A stretch of DNA of 6,066 nucleotides from an uncultured beta proteobacterium (GTDB lineage Bacteria; Pseudomonadota; Gammaproteobacteria; Burkholderiales; Burkholderiaceae_C). Position numbers and translations under genes: made by a program. The notes below the pieces were generated by a model. The model saw nothing but the letters and a program-made list of their open reading frames with translations, was not told the origin of the DNA and did not search any database. Location of the stretch: contig CAILKA010000082.1 in the NCBI GenBank assembly GCA_903834645.1, positions 1 through 6,066 of the forward strand, given 5' to 3'. Below, one piece after another: positions 5,279 to 6,066 of this stretch (positions are counted from its first letter, which is position 1; the number at the start of each line of letters is the position of its first letter).

Positions 5279-6066
5279 ATGACGAAGCCCTCCGCGGCCC
5301 TGCCCGTCATCGTCGCCGGTGGCGGCATCGGCGGCCTGGCGGCGGCCCTGGCCCTCGTGCGCCGGGGCTTTGACGTGACCGTGCTCGAGCAGGCCCCCGA
5401 GATCGGCGAGATCGGCGCGGGCATCCAGCTCGGCCCCAACGCTTTCCATGCTTTCGATGCCCTGGGCGTGGGCGAGAAGGCCCGCAGCCGCGCCGTCTAC
5501 ACCGACTGCATGGTGATGCATGACGCCCTCGACGAGACGCTCGTGGGCCGCATCGAGACGGGCGAGGCCTTTCGGCGGCGCTTCGGCAACCCCTACGCGG
5601 TGATCCACCGCGCCGACGTGCACCTGTCCCTGCTCGAGGGCGCGCAGGAGACGGGCCGCGTGAGCTTCCACACGAACACGCAGGTCAGGCGCATCGAGCA
5701 GGATGAGGCCGCGCGCACCGTCACCGCCTTCGACCAGCACGGCCGCAGCTGGACGGGCCAGGCGCTCATTGGCGCCGATGGCGGCAAGTCGGTCGTGCGC
5801 GCACAGTACGTGAACGATCCGCCGCGCGTGACGGGCCACGTCGTCTACCGCGCGGTGGTGGACAAGGCGGACTTCCCCGAGAACCTGCGCTGGAACGCCG
5901 CGAGCCTGTGGGCGGGCCCGAAGTGCCACCTCGTGCACTACCCGCTGCGCGGGGGCGAGCAGTACAACGTGGTCGTCACCTTCCACAGCCGCCAGCAGGA
6001 GGAGTGGGGCGTGACCAATGGCAGCAAGGAAGAGGTGGAGAGCTACTTCCAGGGCATCTGCGCCAA
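5279..6066 (+). CDS. nagX: FAD-dependent 3-hydroxybenzoate 6-hydroxylase-type monooxygenase (5' part)
   Basis: The plus frame is open from ATG 5279 to the window end (262 complete codons); full-length relatives have about 400 residues. It is a class A flavoprotein hydroxylase. A Rossmann dinucleotide motif GGGIGG lies at 14-19, with the ribose-binding acid at E37 (VLEQ). EIGAGIQLGPNA (44-55) and the second FAD/NADH motif ALIGADGGKSVVR (162-174) with D167 follow. GPKCHLVHYPLRGGE (213-227) places H217 and Y221 at the spacing of the active-site His213 and Tyr217 recalled for Rhodococcus 3-hydroxybenzoate 6-hydroxylase. The enzyme converts 3-hydroxybenzoate to gentisate with NADH and O2. Overall it looks closest to Polaromonas NagX-type proteins; the symbol is by resemblance (xlnD and mhbM name the same activity). 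A salicylate 1-hydroxylase is the main alternative, less likely. It is divergent from marR. Gentisate ring-cleavage genes may follow to the right. Confidence 0.87.
   Translation, partial: MTKPSAALPVIVAGGGIGGLAAALALVRRGFDVTVLEQAPEIGEIGAGIQLGPNAFHAFDALGVGEKARSRAVYTDCMVMHDALDETLVGRIETGEAFRRRFGNPYAVIHRADVHLSLLEGAQETGRVSFHTNTQVRRIEQDEAARTVTAFDQHGRSWTGQALIGADGGKSVVRAQYVNDPPRVTGHVVYRAVVDKADFPENLRWNAASLWAGPKCHLVHYPLRGGEQYNVVVTFHSRQQEEWGVTNGSKEEVESYFQGICA

Noticed and set aside
5204..5986. Minus-strand open frame of 260 codons opposite the flavoprotein gene
   Set aside because: The plus strand carries FAD-binding motifs in the right order; the minus translation has no recognisable domain and overlaps the promoter region.

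Overview
The window is GC-rich and almost fully coding, with strong G/C preference at third codon positions. That bias opens long spurious frames on the opposite strand. Gene content and protein similarity suggest a betaproteobacterium of the Burkholderiales (Comamonadaceae or a relative). This is inferred from family resemblance, since no marker gene is present. No RNA gene, insertion sequence or CRISPR array is seen.

Layout: seven genes, six on the minus strand and one on the plus strand. From right to left on the minus strand: a MarR-type regulator (5164-4688); the large and small subunits of a Rieske ring-hydroxylating oxygenase of the salicylate 5-hydroxylase (NagGH) type (4658-3351 and 3354-2869, overlapping by 4 bases); a NagAb-like Rieske ferredoxin (2807-2475); an EamA/DMT membrane transporter (2470-1562, 4 bases after the ferredoxin); and, after 82 bases, an ArsA-type arsenite-pump ATPase with an N-terminal thioredoxin-like domain (1479 to beyond base 1). 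On the plus strand, divergent from the regulator across a 114-base AT-rich gap, lies the 5' part of an FAD monooxygenase of the 3-hydroxybenzoate 6-hydroxylase type (5279 to beyond 6066).

How the genes fit together: salicylate 5-hydroxylase and 3-hydroxybenzoate 6-hydroxylase both produce gentisate, so the cluster looks like a two-entry gentisate funnel under one MarR regulator. A palindrome centred in the divergent gap, which also contains a TATACT hexamer on each strand, is the best operator candidate. The oxygenase lacks its reductase here, so electrons must come from a reductase encoded elsewhere. The DMT transporter may move a substrate or intermediate. The ArsA gene probably begins a separate arsenic-resistance module that continues past the left edge.

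The two largest edge-truncated genes (ArsA and the flavoprotein) were translated by hand from the sequence. The most unusual item is the thioredoxin-like/ArsA fusion, whose N-terminal domain resembles a built-in counterpart of the ArsD chaperone.
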